Source: Choricystis sp. odSpoLacu1
Taxonomy: Eukaryota > Chlorophyta > Trebouxiophyceae
Direction: 5' to 3'
DNA length: 64,000 nucleotides
Assembly: GCA_958009055.1 (NCBI GenBank)
Contig: OY253663.1
Location: forward strand, 248,001-312,000
Shown: positions 21,391 to 32,068 of the stretch, in pieces
Position numbering within the stretch: position 1 is the stretch's first letter
Layout: every line of letters begins with the position of its first letter
The notes under the pieces: generated by a model
What the model saw: only the letters and a program-made list of their open reading frames with translations
Databases searched by the model: none
Told to the model about the DNA's origin: nothing
Translations under genes and position numbers: made by a program

Positions 21391-21421
21391 CTTCCTTGCC
21401 GCGCGAAAGGCGGCAAGGAAG
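21391..21421. repeat. Perfect 12-bp inverted repeat
   Basis: Arms CTTCCTTGCCGC (21391-21402) and GCGGCAAGGAAG (21410-21421) flank a 7-base loop, GCGAAAG. It lies in the 403-base gap between two unrecognised minus-strand genes, 217 bases upstream of the start at 21174. The remainder of that gap shows no coding signal. Confidence 0.9.
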
Positions 21422-21577
21422 TGAGTGGTTTCGCTTCTATCCACCCCTGTGGTGTTTTTTCCCGCCTCCCCTCCCCACACCATGCTGAGTTTCAAAGGGA
21501 ACGGTGGCGTGAGTTTCACAATGAACAAAGATAAAACACAGGAAACTAGGGGGCAAGCAAACCAACAAACAAAACAA

Positions 21578-22214
21578 CTAACGCTTTTCCTCCGCCTGCT
21601 GAAACGGAGGAAACACGGCCCCCCCCGTCAACGCGTCCGTCGCCGCCCGCCACACGGCAGCCACGGGGCTAGAGCCGGCCGCAAACGCGGGGGCTCGTGA
21701 CGGTCGCGGCGGCTGTGGCGGCTGAACGGAGGAGGAAGGGGCGGCAGGCTCTGTGTCTGCCGGTGGTGAGGCTGCCTCCATCGCCGCCTCCCTCGGCGCC
21801 ACGCCAGCCTGTCGTGCTCGTCCCACCGGCAGCAGCACCGCGCCCTCGCCGCCGCCGTCCTGCGCCGCCCGCGCTGCGTCTTCCTCTGCCTGGCGCGAGC
21901 GTGCGGCAGACGCGGCCGCCCACACAGCGGCGGCGGGCAGGCACGCGATGGCCAGCTGGATGGCGTGCCAGTCCCACCTGAGTAGTGTTGTGTGTGTTTT
22001 GAATGAGGAAGGCGGGTGAGAGCGGGGGTGTGGGCCGTGAGCGCCCTATCAAGCCTCCCCTTCCACACTCTCACCTGCCCACCACCCGCTTCCTGCCGTC
22101 GATCTCGGGCTGGGTCAGCAGGCGTGCATTCTCCCAGAAGCCGCGCTGTTCGGCGGAGGGCGGCGGGAGAGGCGGCGGCGCGCGGCGCGCGAATGCCGCG
22201 ACGGTCGGCCGCAT
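21578..22214 (-). CDS. Unrecognised protein with one membrane segment
   Basis: Exons 22075-22214 and 21578-21977 (phase 2) give 179 residues. The start, MRPTVAAFARRAPPPLPPPS, resembles an organelle-targeting leader. Next comes a well-ordered stretch, GFWENARLLTQPEIDGRKRV then WDWHAIQLAIACLPAAAVWA, the latter a probable transmembrane helix, followed by an Ala/Glu helix and a Pro/Ser-rich tail. The intron is clean (GTGAGA donor, CTCAG acceptor). I do not recognise the family. A single-pass protein of mitochondria or plastid is a reasonable inference from leader and helix. Confidence 0.6.
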
Positions 22215-22469
22215 TTGGAGGCGCCCGGCCCCCCCCCTCCTGCGGACGTGAGCAAAGGCGGTGGGGAGGGAGAGAGACGGAGCGCGCGTGTCGGCCCGCC
22301 GTCCGGGCCGCACCCCGCGGTTTTCCGAAGCAAAAGCAAAAAACAACGTTTTGTTTCTTCTTCTCAACCTTTCGGCTCCCACACAAAAAACACACGACCT
22401 CTCTCTCGCCTCTCATGCTTCCCGCACCGTAGCCCTGTCCCACACACTCCCATTGATTCGCAAGCCACG

Positions 22470-24432
22470 ATGGAGGTGCGTGTGTTGGGGGGAGGACGGT
22501 TTTTTGGGGGGTTGATCGAGGACGAAGAAAAAAAACTGAACCCCCCCTTTCCTCTCTCTCCACCCCACGCGCACACAAAGATAGTGCACGAGATCACGCG
22601 CCCCGCGCATCAGTGGGGACGCCCCGTGGTGGTGGTGGCGCCCCCGCCTCAGGTGTGGGGGGGGGGGGAGAGAAGGGGAGGGAGGAGGGACAAACACGGC
22701 ACGTGGCTGTCCCTCTCCCTCCTGTCACCCACAGCACACACGCCACCTCTCCACCCTCCCCCACCAGATCCTGCTCGACTCACGCCCCGATGGCGACCTC
22801 GCCCCCCGCTGGCGCCCGTCCCCCACGGTGGACGCGGCCGTTGGCGCTTCCCCCTCTGTCGCCTCCGCCTCTGCTGCTACCCTCGCCCCCTCCCTGTCCT
22901 CCACCGCCGCCCAAACGGACGCCGTGGCCGGCGATGGCGACGCCTCGGGTGGCGGCGACGGTGACGGTGACGGCCCCGCGGACGGCGGCGGCGCCGCGGC
23001 CGACGCCGCCGCGCGCGCGGCGCGGTGCGACCGCGACTCCGTTTTCGTCGCCTCCCTCCGCACCGCGGCGTCGGCGGCAGCGGTCGCCTTGATCGACAAT
23101 GAAGCGGCCGACGTGGGGACTCGCCCCCTGGGCCGGCGCACCGGCGCGGTGGCGCGGCGGGGGGGCGGCAGCACCCTCCGCGCGGCTGGGGGGCTCGCGC
23201 CGCCGGCTGCAGCGTCGGCTCTCCCTACCACCTCCCTCGCCTGGGCCCCCGACGCCGCGTCCACAGGGCGCCTGGCCGTGTCTCACGCTCCAGAAGCATT
23301 GGCTGGAGGCGGCGGCGGGTGCGTGGTCCTGTGGGACTCTGCTGCTGCGCGCCCTGCTTCAACCACCCTCCTCCCCACAGGCGCCGCCTCCCTCACCCCC
23401 GCCCCCCGCGACGCGTCCCTCCTGGCTGCCGCCCTGGATGATGGCGGTGTGGCCCTGCTGGATGCACGGCTGCCGGGGGGGGTGGCCCAGCGCAGCGCGC
23501 CCGGGGCGGGGCACGCCGCCCCAGCCACCGACCTCGCCTGGCCCCCAGCCCGCGCCCCCGCCGACTGGGCCAGCGTGGGCGCAGACGGCACCATCCTGTG
23601 GTGGGATGGACGAGAGCTGGGCCGCGGCCCCGCGGACAGGGAACGCCTGCGCGGGCGCGGGCGCGGCGGCGCGCCGCCCGCGGGCCGCGCGGTCGCCGCC
23701 ACGGCGGCCGGCACGTCCCGCCTGCTGGTGTCCACCGACCATGGGACGGTGCTGCCGGTGGCGCGGGGGGCACGGCCGCCTGCGGACAGAGTGGGGGCGC
23801 CCCACGCAGGGGCGCGCGCAGGCCCTCTCTCGACCCTCACCCCTCACCCCGTTTTACCCCGCTTCTTTCTCACGGCCGGTGACGGCGGGGCCGCCGTGTG
23901 GAGCAAGGACGCTCGCTGGCCGCTGCAACCGCCGGGTGGAGGCATGGCCGCGCGCTCCTTCGCCGCGCGGTGGCTGCCTTCCCGCCCCGCCGCGTTTCTG
24001 GATCTCTCACCCGACGGCACCCTCACCGCCCGCGACGTGCGGGCCGCCCCCGGCGACGTCCCTCCCTCCCTGCGCGTGGGGCGGGGGGCGGCCGCCACGG
24101 CGCTGCGCGTGGTGGCGCCCGCCGCGGCGGGCGGCCCCTGCCCCCCGCTCGCCGCCGCCTCCTTCTCCGACGGCCGGGTCGACCTGGTGCGCTGGACGGG
24201 CGACCTGGCTGAGGGTGAGGATGGTGGGGAGAGGGCGGCCGCGGCCGCCCTGCTGGAGAGGGAGGCGGAGAGGGAGAGGGCGGCGGACCAGGCGGCGCGC
24301 GACGCGCGCGGCGGCGCGCGGCGGCGCGGTGGCGCCGCCACGCACCGCGCCGACCTGACCGCGCGCGCGGAGGCGGAAGCGGTGGCGGCGGAGGCGGCGT
24401 TGCTGGCGGCGGTGGGGGGGTCGGTGGTGTGA
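22470..24432 (+). CDS. DNAI2: Outer-arm dynein intermediate chain 2 (DNAI2/IC2/ODA6)
   Basis: Exons 22470-22475 (only Met-Glu), 22581-22652 and 22768-24432 give 580 residues, near the usual 600. The start MEIVHEITRPAHQWGRP matches the DNAI2 N-terminus. WD-repeat landmarks follow in order: GGSTLRAAGGL, TSLAWAPDAASTGRLAVSHA, VVLWDSAAARP, WASVGADGTILWWDGRELG, FFLTAGDGGAAVWSKDARW, AAFLDLSPDGTLTARDVR, and a C-terminal helix rich in Glu/Arg after LLEREAERERAADQ. DNAI2 is one of two WD intermediate chains that seat outer dynein arms on flagellar doublets. Its presence implies a flagellate stage. The 6-base coding first exon is supported by the exact match of MEI across the junction. Confidence 0.88.
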
Positions 24433-25187
24433 TGAGAGTGTCTGTGTGTGTTTGGTGTGGGCCCGGCCGGGGCGCGCGTTGTTTTTTTTTGTTGCAACAC
24501 TCGCGCTCGCGCTCGCTCGCTCGCTCGCTCTCTACGGATAGTGGGGATGAGGGGGGGGGGGGGGTCTGCTCTGTCTCTGTGTCTCTCTGGCGTCCCCCTC
24601 GGAGGGGGGGGGAGGGGGCCGTGATTTGGGGGGGAGGGGGGGGGGGGGGGGGGAACGGGCGTCGTTTTTTTTGTGCGGCCCACCGCCACCCCTTAAAAAG
24701 CCCGCCACGCGGAGGGCGGGCGGACTGCCGCCTTGTTGAATGAGCTGGCAAAGTCGGGCTTGTTTTGGGGGAAATCAGAGCACCACAAACCAGTGGTTTG
24801 TGAAAATGAAGGCGAAAGAAGTTGGGAGGTGACCGCGTGGTGTCATTGGTGGGGTTGAATTTTTGTAATGGGAAAACAGGCGCCCGGTGCGAATGGCGCC
24901 AGCGTTCTGCCAAAAGCAAGGGGGGTGGGGAAGGGGGCACGCCTGCTGCGAAAGGGGGTCTGGGAATTGAAAAAACAAAAGGGGGGGGGGGACGAGCGCG
25001 GAGGGCACACTGAAACACAAAACGAAACGAAAAAAACAAACCAAGAAAAACCACAGACGTTGTTTAAAAAAAGAACGCGGCCGGAAGGGGAAAGGTTGAA
25101 ACATCAGACGGAAAAAAAAGAAAAAAAAGAAGAAAAAAAACGCGCGCGCGCGCGTGTTTTCTTTCCTTTTTCTTTTCCATCAAATCA
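24433..25187. other. Gene-free gap with long G tracts and a GCTC repeat
   Basis: Between two 3' ends. Holds a GCTC tetranucleotide repeat (about 24510-24532), many G tracts including one of about 20 near 24635-24653 (quadruplex-prone), and an A-rich 3' part. No gene or RNA recognised. Confidence 0.6.
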
Positions 25188-27456
25188 TCAATACGGCCGG
25201 TACCTCTCCCCCCGCGGCCTCCCCACCAGCGGCGGCCGTCCCGCCAGCAGGTCGGGCGGCGGCGGCGGCGGGTGGCCGCCCCCGGGGGAGGGAGGGGGGT
25301 AGTAGTGGTAGGGCGACATCGGGGCGGCGCCCCCGTGCGCGGGCGATCCGGGGGGATACCCCGCCGCCGCGTACCCGTAAGCCGCCGCGGCAGCAGCCGC
25401 CGCCATGGAGGCCGGGTCGGAGGGTTGGGGCGGGGCGCCAGGGCCGCCGCCGCCGCCGTGTGGAGGGTGCGCGCCGGCGGGGAGAAGCATGGGCGGCATC
25501 CCAAACCCGCCAGGGTGCAGCACGTAGCCTGGAGGGACACCCACCCCTGGCGGAGTCCCTGCAGCCCACACGGCAGCAGTAGCGTAAGCTGCGGCGGCAG
25601 CGTGCGGGTCCGGGGGAGGGTGAGGAATGCCACCACTCGCATAGAGCAGCTCGGTCCCGCGCGGCGGCCGCGGCGCGCCGCACCGGTTGCACGCCTCCCG
25701 CCACCCAAAGTTCTTGTTGGCGCAGCGGGGGACGTGGCACACCCAGTCGCCCGCGCGCCCGCCGACGGAGGGGGAGCCGCCGGTGGAGGAGCGCAGGGGG
25801 CCGCCCGTGCCCGGGCGGCCGAAGAGGGGGGGGGGCGGCATGCCGGCTGCCGCGGCGGCGGCGGCAGCGGCGGCGGCGGCAGCAGCAGCAGGGCCCGCGG
25901 CAGCTGCGTACGCGGCTGCAGCGGCGGCGGCAGCAGTCGAGGAGGTCGAATCATCACGCCGCAGTGCCCTTTTCGCGTCCAGCGCCCTGCCACCCACAAT
26001 GTGGGGGCCGCCGGCGACGGCGGCATCGACAGAGGTGGCGTCGGCGTAGGTGATAAAGCCAAAGCCGCGGGAAGCGCCGTCGGGCTGAGGATAAGGAGAG
26101 GAGGTGGGGAGGTGAGCGACATCAAAATCACCTCCCCGTGTTGTTCCTTCCCTTTTTCCTTCCACACCACACCAACACCTCTCACCTTGCGCAGCAGGAC
26201 ACAGTCCTCGATGTCGCCAAACGCCGCAAAGTGGGCCCGAAACTCGGCGTCGTCCACGTCGCCCGTGCCGCCGACGAAGAGTTTGCGCCCGCCGCCGCCG
26301 CCGCCAGAGCGGTCGGCGCGGGGGTCGCCCCCCGCGACGGACCCTGAGGCGGTGGAGCCGGAGGGCTTGGGCACGGCGGCCTTGGCTTCCACGCGCTTGC
26401 CGTCGATGACGTGGTCGCGGACCTGTGGGGGAGAGGGTGGTGGAAGGTTGGCGCTTTCGTGGGCGTTTTTTTTTTTTTCTGATTGTGGCTCCCCCCCCTC
26501 TGAAAAAACGCGTGTGCAGCCGCCCGGGCCCGCTGCCACCATCCCAATTTTGCGCCGCCGCCAATGCCAGAACGATCGGTGGACGGTCCCTCGGGCGTCC
26601 GGGTGGTGACCGGCCGGACGGTCGCGCGGCGCAGCGCCAGGGTTTTGGGGGGAGGAAAGCACCTGCGCCGCTCGTCGCTCGACGCCGTCCGTCCGTCTGC
26701 GCGCGCGCGGGCGGCACCCGCGGGTCCATGAAAAACCAGCGACCGCCACCCCACCACCCCGTCCAGCCGACAGGTGGCAGTCAGGAATGCGTGCCAGGGC
26801 GGCGCGTTCGCGGCGGGGGGGAGAGGGGGGCGCGCGGGCAACCGCGCCACGCTCTCAACACATGCCTCTCTCGATCCAACGCACCTCCAAAAACCGGGCC
26901 GCAGCCGCCGCGTCCACAAAGGTGACGAAGCCAAACCCCCGGTTCTCCATCAGCACGTGGTCCGCCAGGGCGCCGAAGCGGGCGGCGTAGGCGCGCAGGG
27001 TGGGGGCGGCGGTGGTGGAGGAGAGGCCGCCGACAAAGATTTTCGTCGGGCGCAGCTGAAGAGGGTTTTTTTGGGGGGGGGGAGGCGCAGGGTTGGTTGG
27101 TCGGGTGTGCACGCACTGGCGCGCCAACGATTGGAGGCTCGTGCACACGCCAGGCGCGGGAGAGGCGGCTGGGGAGGGGGGCGGGCGTGCGCACCACCGC
27201 GCGTGCGCCCCGGGGCTGCGCCCCCATGTGCCCTGCGCCTCTCTCGCCCCGCCCCCACACGCACCACCACAGCCTCGGCGTCCACCTCAACCTCGCCGCT
27301 GCCCTCCTCCTGGTCCTCCTCCTGGTCCTCCTCCACGTCAGCCGGGTGGGACGGCACAAACGGCTCCGCCTGGGGGGACAGCGCGGGCGCCGCTGGCGCG
27401 CCGTCCGACGCGGGCGGCGGCGTGCCGCCGTCGGGCGCGTCGGAGGCGGCGCCCAT
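25188..27456 (-). CDS. RNA-binding protein, two RRMs plus RanBP2-type zinc finger
   Basis: Exons 27265-27456, 26885-27055, 26186-26422 and 25188-26084 (all joins in phase 0) give 498 residues. The start is acidic ([11 protein letters not shown]). RRM1 at about residues 65-140 has RNP2 KIFVGGL and RNP1 [11 protein letters not shown]2 at about 168-245 has KLFVGGT and RGFGFITY. A RanBP2-type zinc finger follows ([23 protein letters not shown]; Cys-x4-Cys...Cys-x2-Cys with the N-F aromatic core). The rest is Ala-, Pro- and Gly-rich with Tyr, suited to condensates. The order RRM-RRM-ZnF resembles hnRNP/FUS-like proteins; binding to single-stranded RNA in nucleus or cytoplasm is expected. Both RRMs are split by introns. 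Confidence 0.85.
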
Positions 27457-27646
27457 TGAGGGTGGGGGGCGTGTGTTTTTTGGCTTGTGAGAGGGGTGGT
27501 GCTTGCTTGATCCCGGTGGGGAATCAAGGCGGGGACGCCGCGGAAAAAAGCAGCGAGCTGTGTGAAGCGAACTCAATCGCGGCATTCCTGTTCGCCGCAT
27601 TCCTGTGTCCGCGCGGCGCACAAGCCGGCGCCTCTTCCCTCTCATC

Positions 27647-29716
27647 ATGGCCCGCCTCCTGCTGCGCCTGTCCCCCCTCACCGTGGCCGCCATCCTGCCC
27701 GCCGCCGCGGGGGCGGCGGCCGCGGTGGCCGACCCGGAGGCCGCGCTGTCAGCAGTCCACGTCCCGGTGCGGCTGGCGAGGTCGGTCGCGGCGGCGGTGG
27801 CGATTGTGGCGGGTGAGTTTGTGTGTGTGTGTGTCAGTTGAGGGACGGCAGGTCGTGCAATGGGGGCAAAGGGAGGCGGCTGCCGCCGCGACGGCTCTGT
27901 TTTTGCGCCCTCTTGTTCCCTTTCCTGTTTGCGTCAGTCTTGCCCACCCACCCAAACTCCCCACTCACGCACACGCAAACACGCCAGACTACAAACGCAC
28001 CACCGCCTCCACCGCGGGCGCCCCCCCCGCGGACGCGGCCGCCGCGCTGCGCGCCGCGCACGCGCGCGGTGCTGCCCGCTTGCGCGACCTGTGCCACGCC
28101 AACGGGGGGGTGTACGTCAAGCTGGGGCAGCATGTGGCGACGTTGGTGAGTGGTGAGAGGAAGGGGAGAGTGGACCACCACACACACACACACACACACA
28201 GAATCAGATCACCCTCTCACACGCTTTCGTTCCCACCCACCCAAAACCAACAGGACCACCTCCTCCCCCCGGAGTACGTCAACCTGATGAAGGCCACCAT
28301 GCTCAACGCCGTCCCCCCCGCCCCCTTTGCCGACGTGCGGGCGACGGTGGAGGAGGACCTGCAAGCGCCTCTCTCCTCCACCTTCCTCTCGTTCGACCCC
28401 ACCCCCATCGCCGCCGCCTCCCTGGCCCAGGTGCACCGCGCTGTAGTGGTGGACGGCACCTCCGTCGCCGTCAAGGTGCAGCACCGGGGGTTGAGGGAGG
28501 CGTGCGCCGCCGACATCGCGACCGTAGCGGGCCTCGTGGCTGCGGGCGGCCTCCTGTTCCCTGGCTTTGACCTGTCCTGGCTGGTGGCTGAGATCAAGGC
28601 CAACCTGCCGCGCGAGCTGGACTTCAGGCTGGAGGCGGAGAACGCGGAGCGGTGTGCGTCGAACCTGGAGGCTCCCTCGTCCTCTGTGCGCGGGCGGGTC
28701 GTGGTCCCCCACTCCCACCCCCCCCTCCCCCCCACCCCCCGCGTCCACGTCATGGAGTGGATCGATGGCGTGCCTGCCGCGGATCCACAGGCGCTGGCGA
28801 CGATTGGGGCGTCGCCGAGGACGGTGGCCACGTTGATCGCGACAGCGTTTTCCGAAATGATCTTCATACACGGCTTTGTGCACGCCGACCCACACCCGGG
28901 CAACCTGCTGGTGCGGAGAGGGAGGGATGGCAAGGCGCAGCTGGTGCTGCTGGACCATGGCCTGTATCGAGAGTGAGTGATGGGTGGTGTGGGTGGGGGG
29001 GGGGGGTGTCGGCCAACAAAGCATCCGCGTTTCCCCTCTTTTTCCTCACCAACACCTCCCACCCAACACACCCCACACACAGCCTCGACCCCGCCTTCCG
29101 CCTCGCCTACGCCTCCCTGTGGGACGCCCTCCTGGCGGGCGACGTGCCCGCCATCCTCTCTTCTGCGCGCGCCATGCACGCGGGTGAAGCCGCCCCCCTG
29201 TTCGCCTCCATGCTGACCCTCAAACCCTGGCGCGCCATCTCGGACGCGGGCAACAAGGGGCAGGTGGACAGGCTGGCGGCAGGCGCAGCAGATGCAGAGG
29301 AGGCACGCGAGTATGCTTCGAACCATGCGGCCGACATCAACGCCCTGCTGGGGCGGGTGCCACGTGAAATTCTGCTGTTGTTGAAGACGGCCGACTGTTT
29401 GAGGTCGATTGATCGGTCGTTGGACGAGGTGAGAGGAGAGGAGAGGATGGGGTGGGGTGAAAGGAAGGGGGGCGTGTTGCTCACACTCTCTCTCTCTCAC
29501 ACGCACACACACCACCCACCAACACACCAGACCACCAACACCTTTGTCGTCACCGCCGACGTCGTCGCCCGCGCCCTGGCAGCCGCCCCGGGCGCCGCGC
29601 CGCGCGGGTGGCGGCGCGCCGCGCGCGCTCGCGTCGCCGTCACCGCCGCTCGCGCGGCGGGGTGGGCGCGCCGGTGGAGGCGGGGGGCGGGGCAGCCGAC
29701 AGCGGCGGCAGGGTGA
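27647..29716 (+). CDS. ABC1/ADCK (UbiB-type) atypical kinase
   Basis: Five exons (27647-27812, 27988-28145, 28254-28972, 29083-29428, 29531-29716) give 524 residues. Motifs: the KxGQ element GGVYVKLGQHVATL, the alanine-rich loop AAASLAQVHRA that replaces the glycine loop, VAVKVQH with the ATP lysine, EIKANLPRELDFRLEAENAE, and the catalytic/metal stretch HADPHPGNLL followed by LVLLDHGLYR. The order is closest to the ADCK1 branch. Members sit in mitochondria or plastids and support lipid/quinone homeostasis rather than classic protein phosphorylation. The N-terminus has hydrophobic Ala/Val segments and could be a targeting signal or membrane anchor. The C-terminal 40 residues are Arg/Ala-rich. 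Confidence 0.85.
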
Positions 29717-29922
29717 GAGAGAGAGGGAGGCAAGGAAACTAGTGTCTCCTGTTTTTGTTCCAACTTGATTCTTTTTTCTTCTGTGTTGTGTTAGCCACCA
29801 CCCCCCATTCTTTTTCACAAAAACGCGCTCTCTCTTTCTCTCTGCTACAAAGAACTGGCTGTGTCGACCCACAAAGCACAAAAGAAGATGAAGAAAAAAA
29901 AGGTTGAAAAAAAAAAACATCG

Positions 29923-30745
29923 TCACCCCTCTGTCGCCGCCATCTTGTCTTTGGCCGCACGCAGCAACTCCCTCACCTCCCCAGGCTTGACTTCACCATG
30001 CTGCATGCGTTTGACGAGTTCCGTGGCTTCCGGGCGGCGCAGCAACCCGCGCACGTTGCGCAGGCCCGTGCCAAAGCACACGCCACAGATGCGGGTGCCG
30101 CGTCCATAGCACTGAGGACATTCAACGAATTCATATGTGTCCTTGGTGCGCTTGCGGTTCAGGGCGCGCCACTTGCCGGTGCCACCACACATGTCGCACG
30201 GGGTGACGCCCGTGCCCGCGCACTCGCGGCACTTGGCTGGTTGGATGACAGCGGCGAGGGGTGCTGGGGTGGCGGCGGCAGCGTCGTCGTCGCCGTCACC
30301 CGCGCGCGCGGGGCAGGGTGACGACGTGGACGCGGCAAACAGGCCGGTCAGCAGCAGGGCGGCGCGGCGGGGCAGGGACGGGGCTGTGTGGGGATACGAG
30401 AGGGGTGGGTGAACCAAAACGCGAGCCACGACGGTTTTCGTTTTGTTTTTGTCTGCTCTCCTCCCCCACAACAACTCACCGTCCTCCGATTCGGGGCGCG
30501 CAGCTGCACGCACAACACGGCGCGCCTGTGTGAAGGGGGGGAGTGGGGGAAAAGAGGGTGAGAGACGGAGGAGGAGGCGGGCACGGGAAACCAGCAGACG
30601 GCGGCGCGGGAGCAAACGGTGGAGCGGCCGCACGCCTCGCACCCACCCCCCAATTCGTGCGGTGTGAGCATACGCGCGCACACACACACACCGGCCGAGT
30701 GCAGGGCGCGGCGGCGCCGGTGCCGCGGCAGGCGGGGCACCTCAT
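29923..30745 (-). CDS. PSA2: PSA2-like DnaJ-type zinc-finger lumen protein (photosystem I assembly)
   Basis: Exons 30692-30745, 30480-30525 and 29923-30383 give 186 residues. Four CxxCxGxG units in tandem: [32 protein letters not shown], with [16 protein letters not shown] between the second and third and [15 protein letters not shown] after the last. This is the arrangement of plant PSA2/EDA3, a thylakoid-lumen thiol protein needed to assemble photosystem I. Targeting fits: [19 protein letters not shown] then ARA looks like a twin-arginine lumen signal. The first exon is the weakest part; its donor is GTGTGT and it encodes [15 protein letters not shown], itself a CxxCxGxG-like motif in what should be a transit peptide. 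Confidence 0.85.
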
Positions 30746-30844
30746 TTTTTTGCGTCCGCGGCAGTCGAGGGAGAGGACGGCGAGTGGGCGGCGGCCAACG
30801 TGCAGCACGTCAAGCCGGCTGGTTGATTTTTGTTGTGTTTTTGA

Positions 30845-31040
30845 GGGGGGGGGGGGGGGGGGGAGCGTGATTGTGTAAAAACGAGACTGGTTGTTCAAAC
30901 ACAAGCCGCCAATTTCACCCCTCGATTCGTGGTTGCGTGCACCGGGGCCCGACTGACGCGCACCAGCCGGCGTCAACGGCACGCGCCAGCGCGCTTCAGG
31001 GACGGCGACGACGACGCGGACCCCCCCCCCCCCCCCCCCC
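30845..31040. repeat. G19 and C20 homopolymers in inverted orientation
   Basis: A run of 19 G (30845-30863) and one of 20 C (31021-31040) lie 157 bases apart and are complementary. Both lengths are likely unreliable in any assembly. They occupy the space between the PSA2 start and the broken gene at 31041. Confidence 0.85.
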
Positions 31041-31631
31041 GTGGCGCCAGCGGATGTGGCCGACGACGCGGGCACCACCCGCCCCCTGACGCCCGCGGAA
31101 GTGGCCGACGTTTTCGCCCGGGGCCTGCAGACCATCGACCCCGCCGCCTACGCCAAGCTACACACGTTCCAAGACCCGAAACGCAAACTGGTGCAGTACC
31201 TGGTGACCAAGACCAACGGCCACCCTGACGCCAACGACTCGCTGCCAGGCCAACACGTGTGGGTGGCCCAGAACATCGGGTTCAAACCGGACACCAACCA
31301 TGTGCGCGTGGAGTACGGGGCCAAACCGAAATCTACTTTTGGCTAACCTGCCCCACCCTCGACGAAGCCAAACAAGACGCCGCTGCCCTCAAAAAGGCGC
31401 CTGCTGCCATGACGCTGCTGCACGCGATGCTGCACCTGGACCCCCCTCCCGACAAACCCGGCTGCCGTCGCGTCCACTGTCGTCGACACACACATCGAGG
31501 CGCGCTTCAGCGTCCCCCGCGACCTCGTCGGGGCCGTCCTGGCCCCCCTGGAGTCGGGCCTCGGCCTGTCTGGCCTGGAGGCCGCCTACCAGCAGGCCTG
31601 CGTTGATTTTCGTTTGGTTATGTTTTTGTGA
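31041..31631 (+). CDS. Unrecognised gene broken by two frame changes, no ATG found
   Basis: A protein-like sequence runs through three segments. The first frame reads LTPAEVADVFARGLQTIDPA, FQDPKRKLVQYLVTKTNG, HVWVAQNIGFKPDTNHVRVE and then stops at 31346. A second frame takes over with EIYFWLTCPTLDEAKQDAAA and MTLLHAMLHLDPPPDKP (to about 31455). The first frame returns with VASTVVDTHIEARFSVPRDL, VGAVLAPLESGLGLSGLE and stops at 31631. The changes need one missing base near the G4 at about 31327-31330 and one extra near 31458. No ATG precedes the first segment in this frame; it begins right after the C20 tract. I recognise no family. It is either a real gene with assembly errors or a decaying one. 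Confidence 0.5.
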
Positions 31632-32068
31632 GAGAAAGGGAAAACAAAAAAACTCTCTCACAACTCCTCGTCCTGTGCCCTCTGGGACGAACGCCCACAC
31701 AAGCCGACTCCTCGCCGTCTGCACCTGCCGTCGATTCCAGCCCATCGACATCACATCCACTCCAGGTGCGGGAACGGGGAGAGAGGGGCGGGCGCACAAT
31801 GCCCGCCCCCAGGCGCGTGCGGTCCCTCAAGCAAACCGATGGCAAGCCGCCACCGCCTCTGCCTGCCGGCAGTGTGGCGTCGCTGCCCCCTGAACTGCTG
31901 AGATGTAGCATGCGCACTCGCAGTGTGCGGGAGTTGGCGCGCGAGTGGCGCAGCGGGCGTGGCGATGAGGGCGACAACACGAAACGCGCGGCCTGGCCAA
32001 TGGGGCAACGACCGATGCGAGGCGTCTCACCTCCACCCGCCTCCCTCTCTGCTCCCTTTGCCTCACAG

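Noticed and set aside
31860..31960. F-box-like stretch (SLPPELLRCSMRTRSVRELA)
   Set aside because: It is too short and lacks the middle of the F-box. Splice structure around it is unresolved, so no domain call is made.
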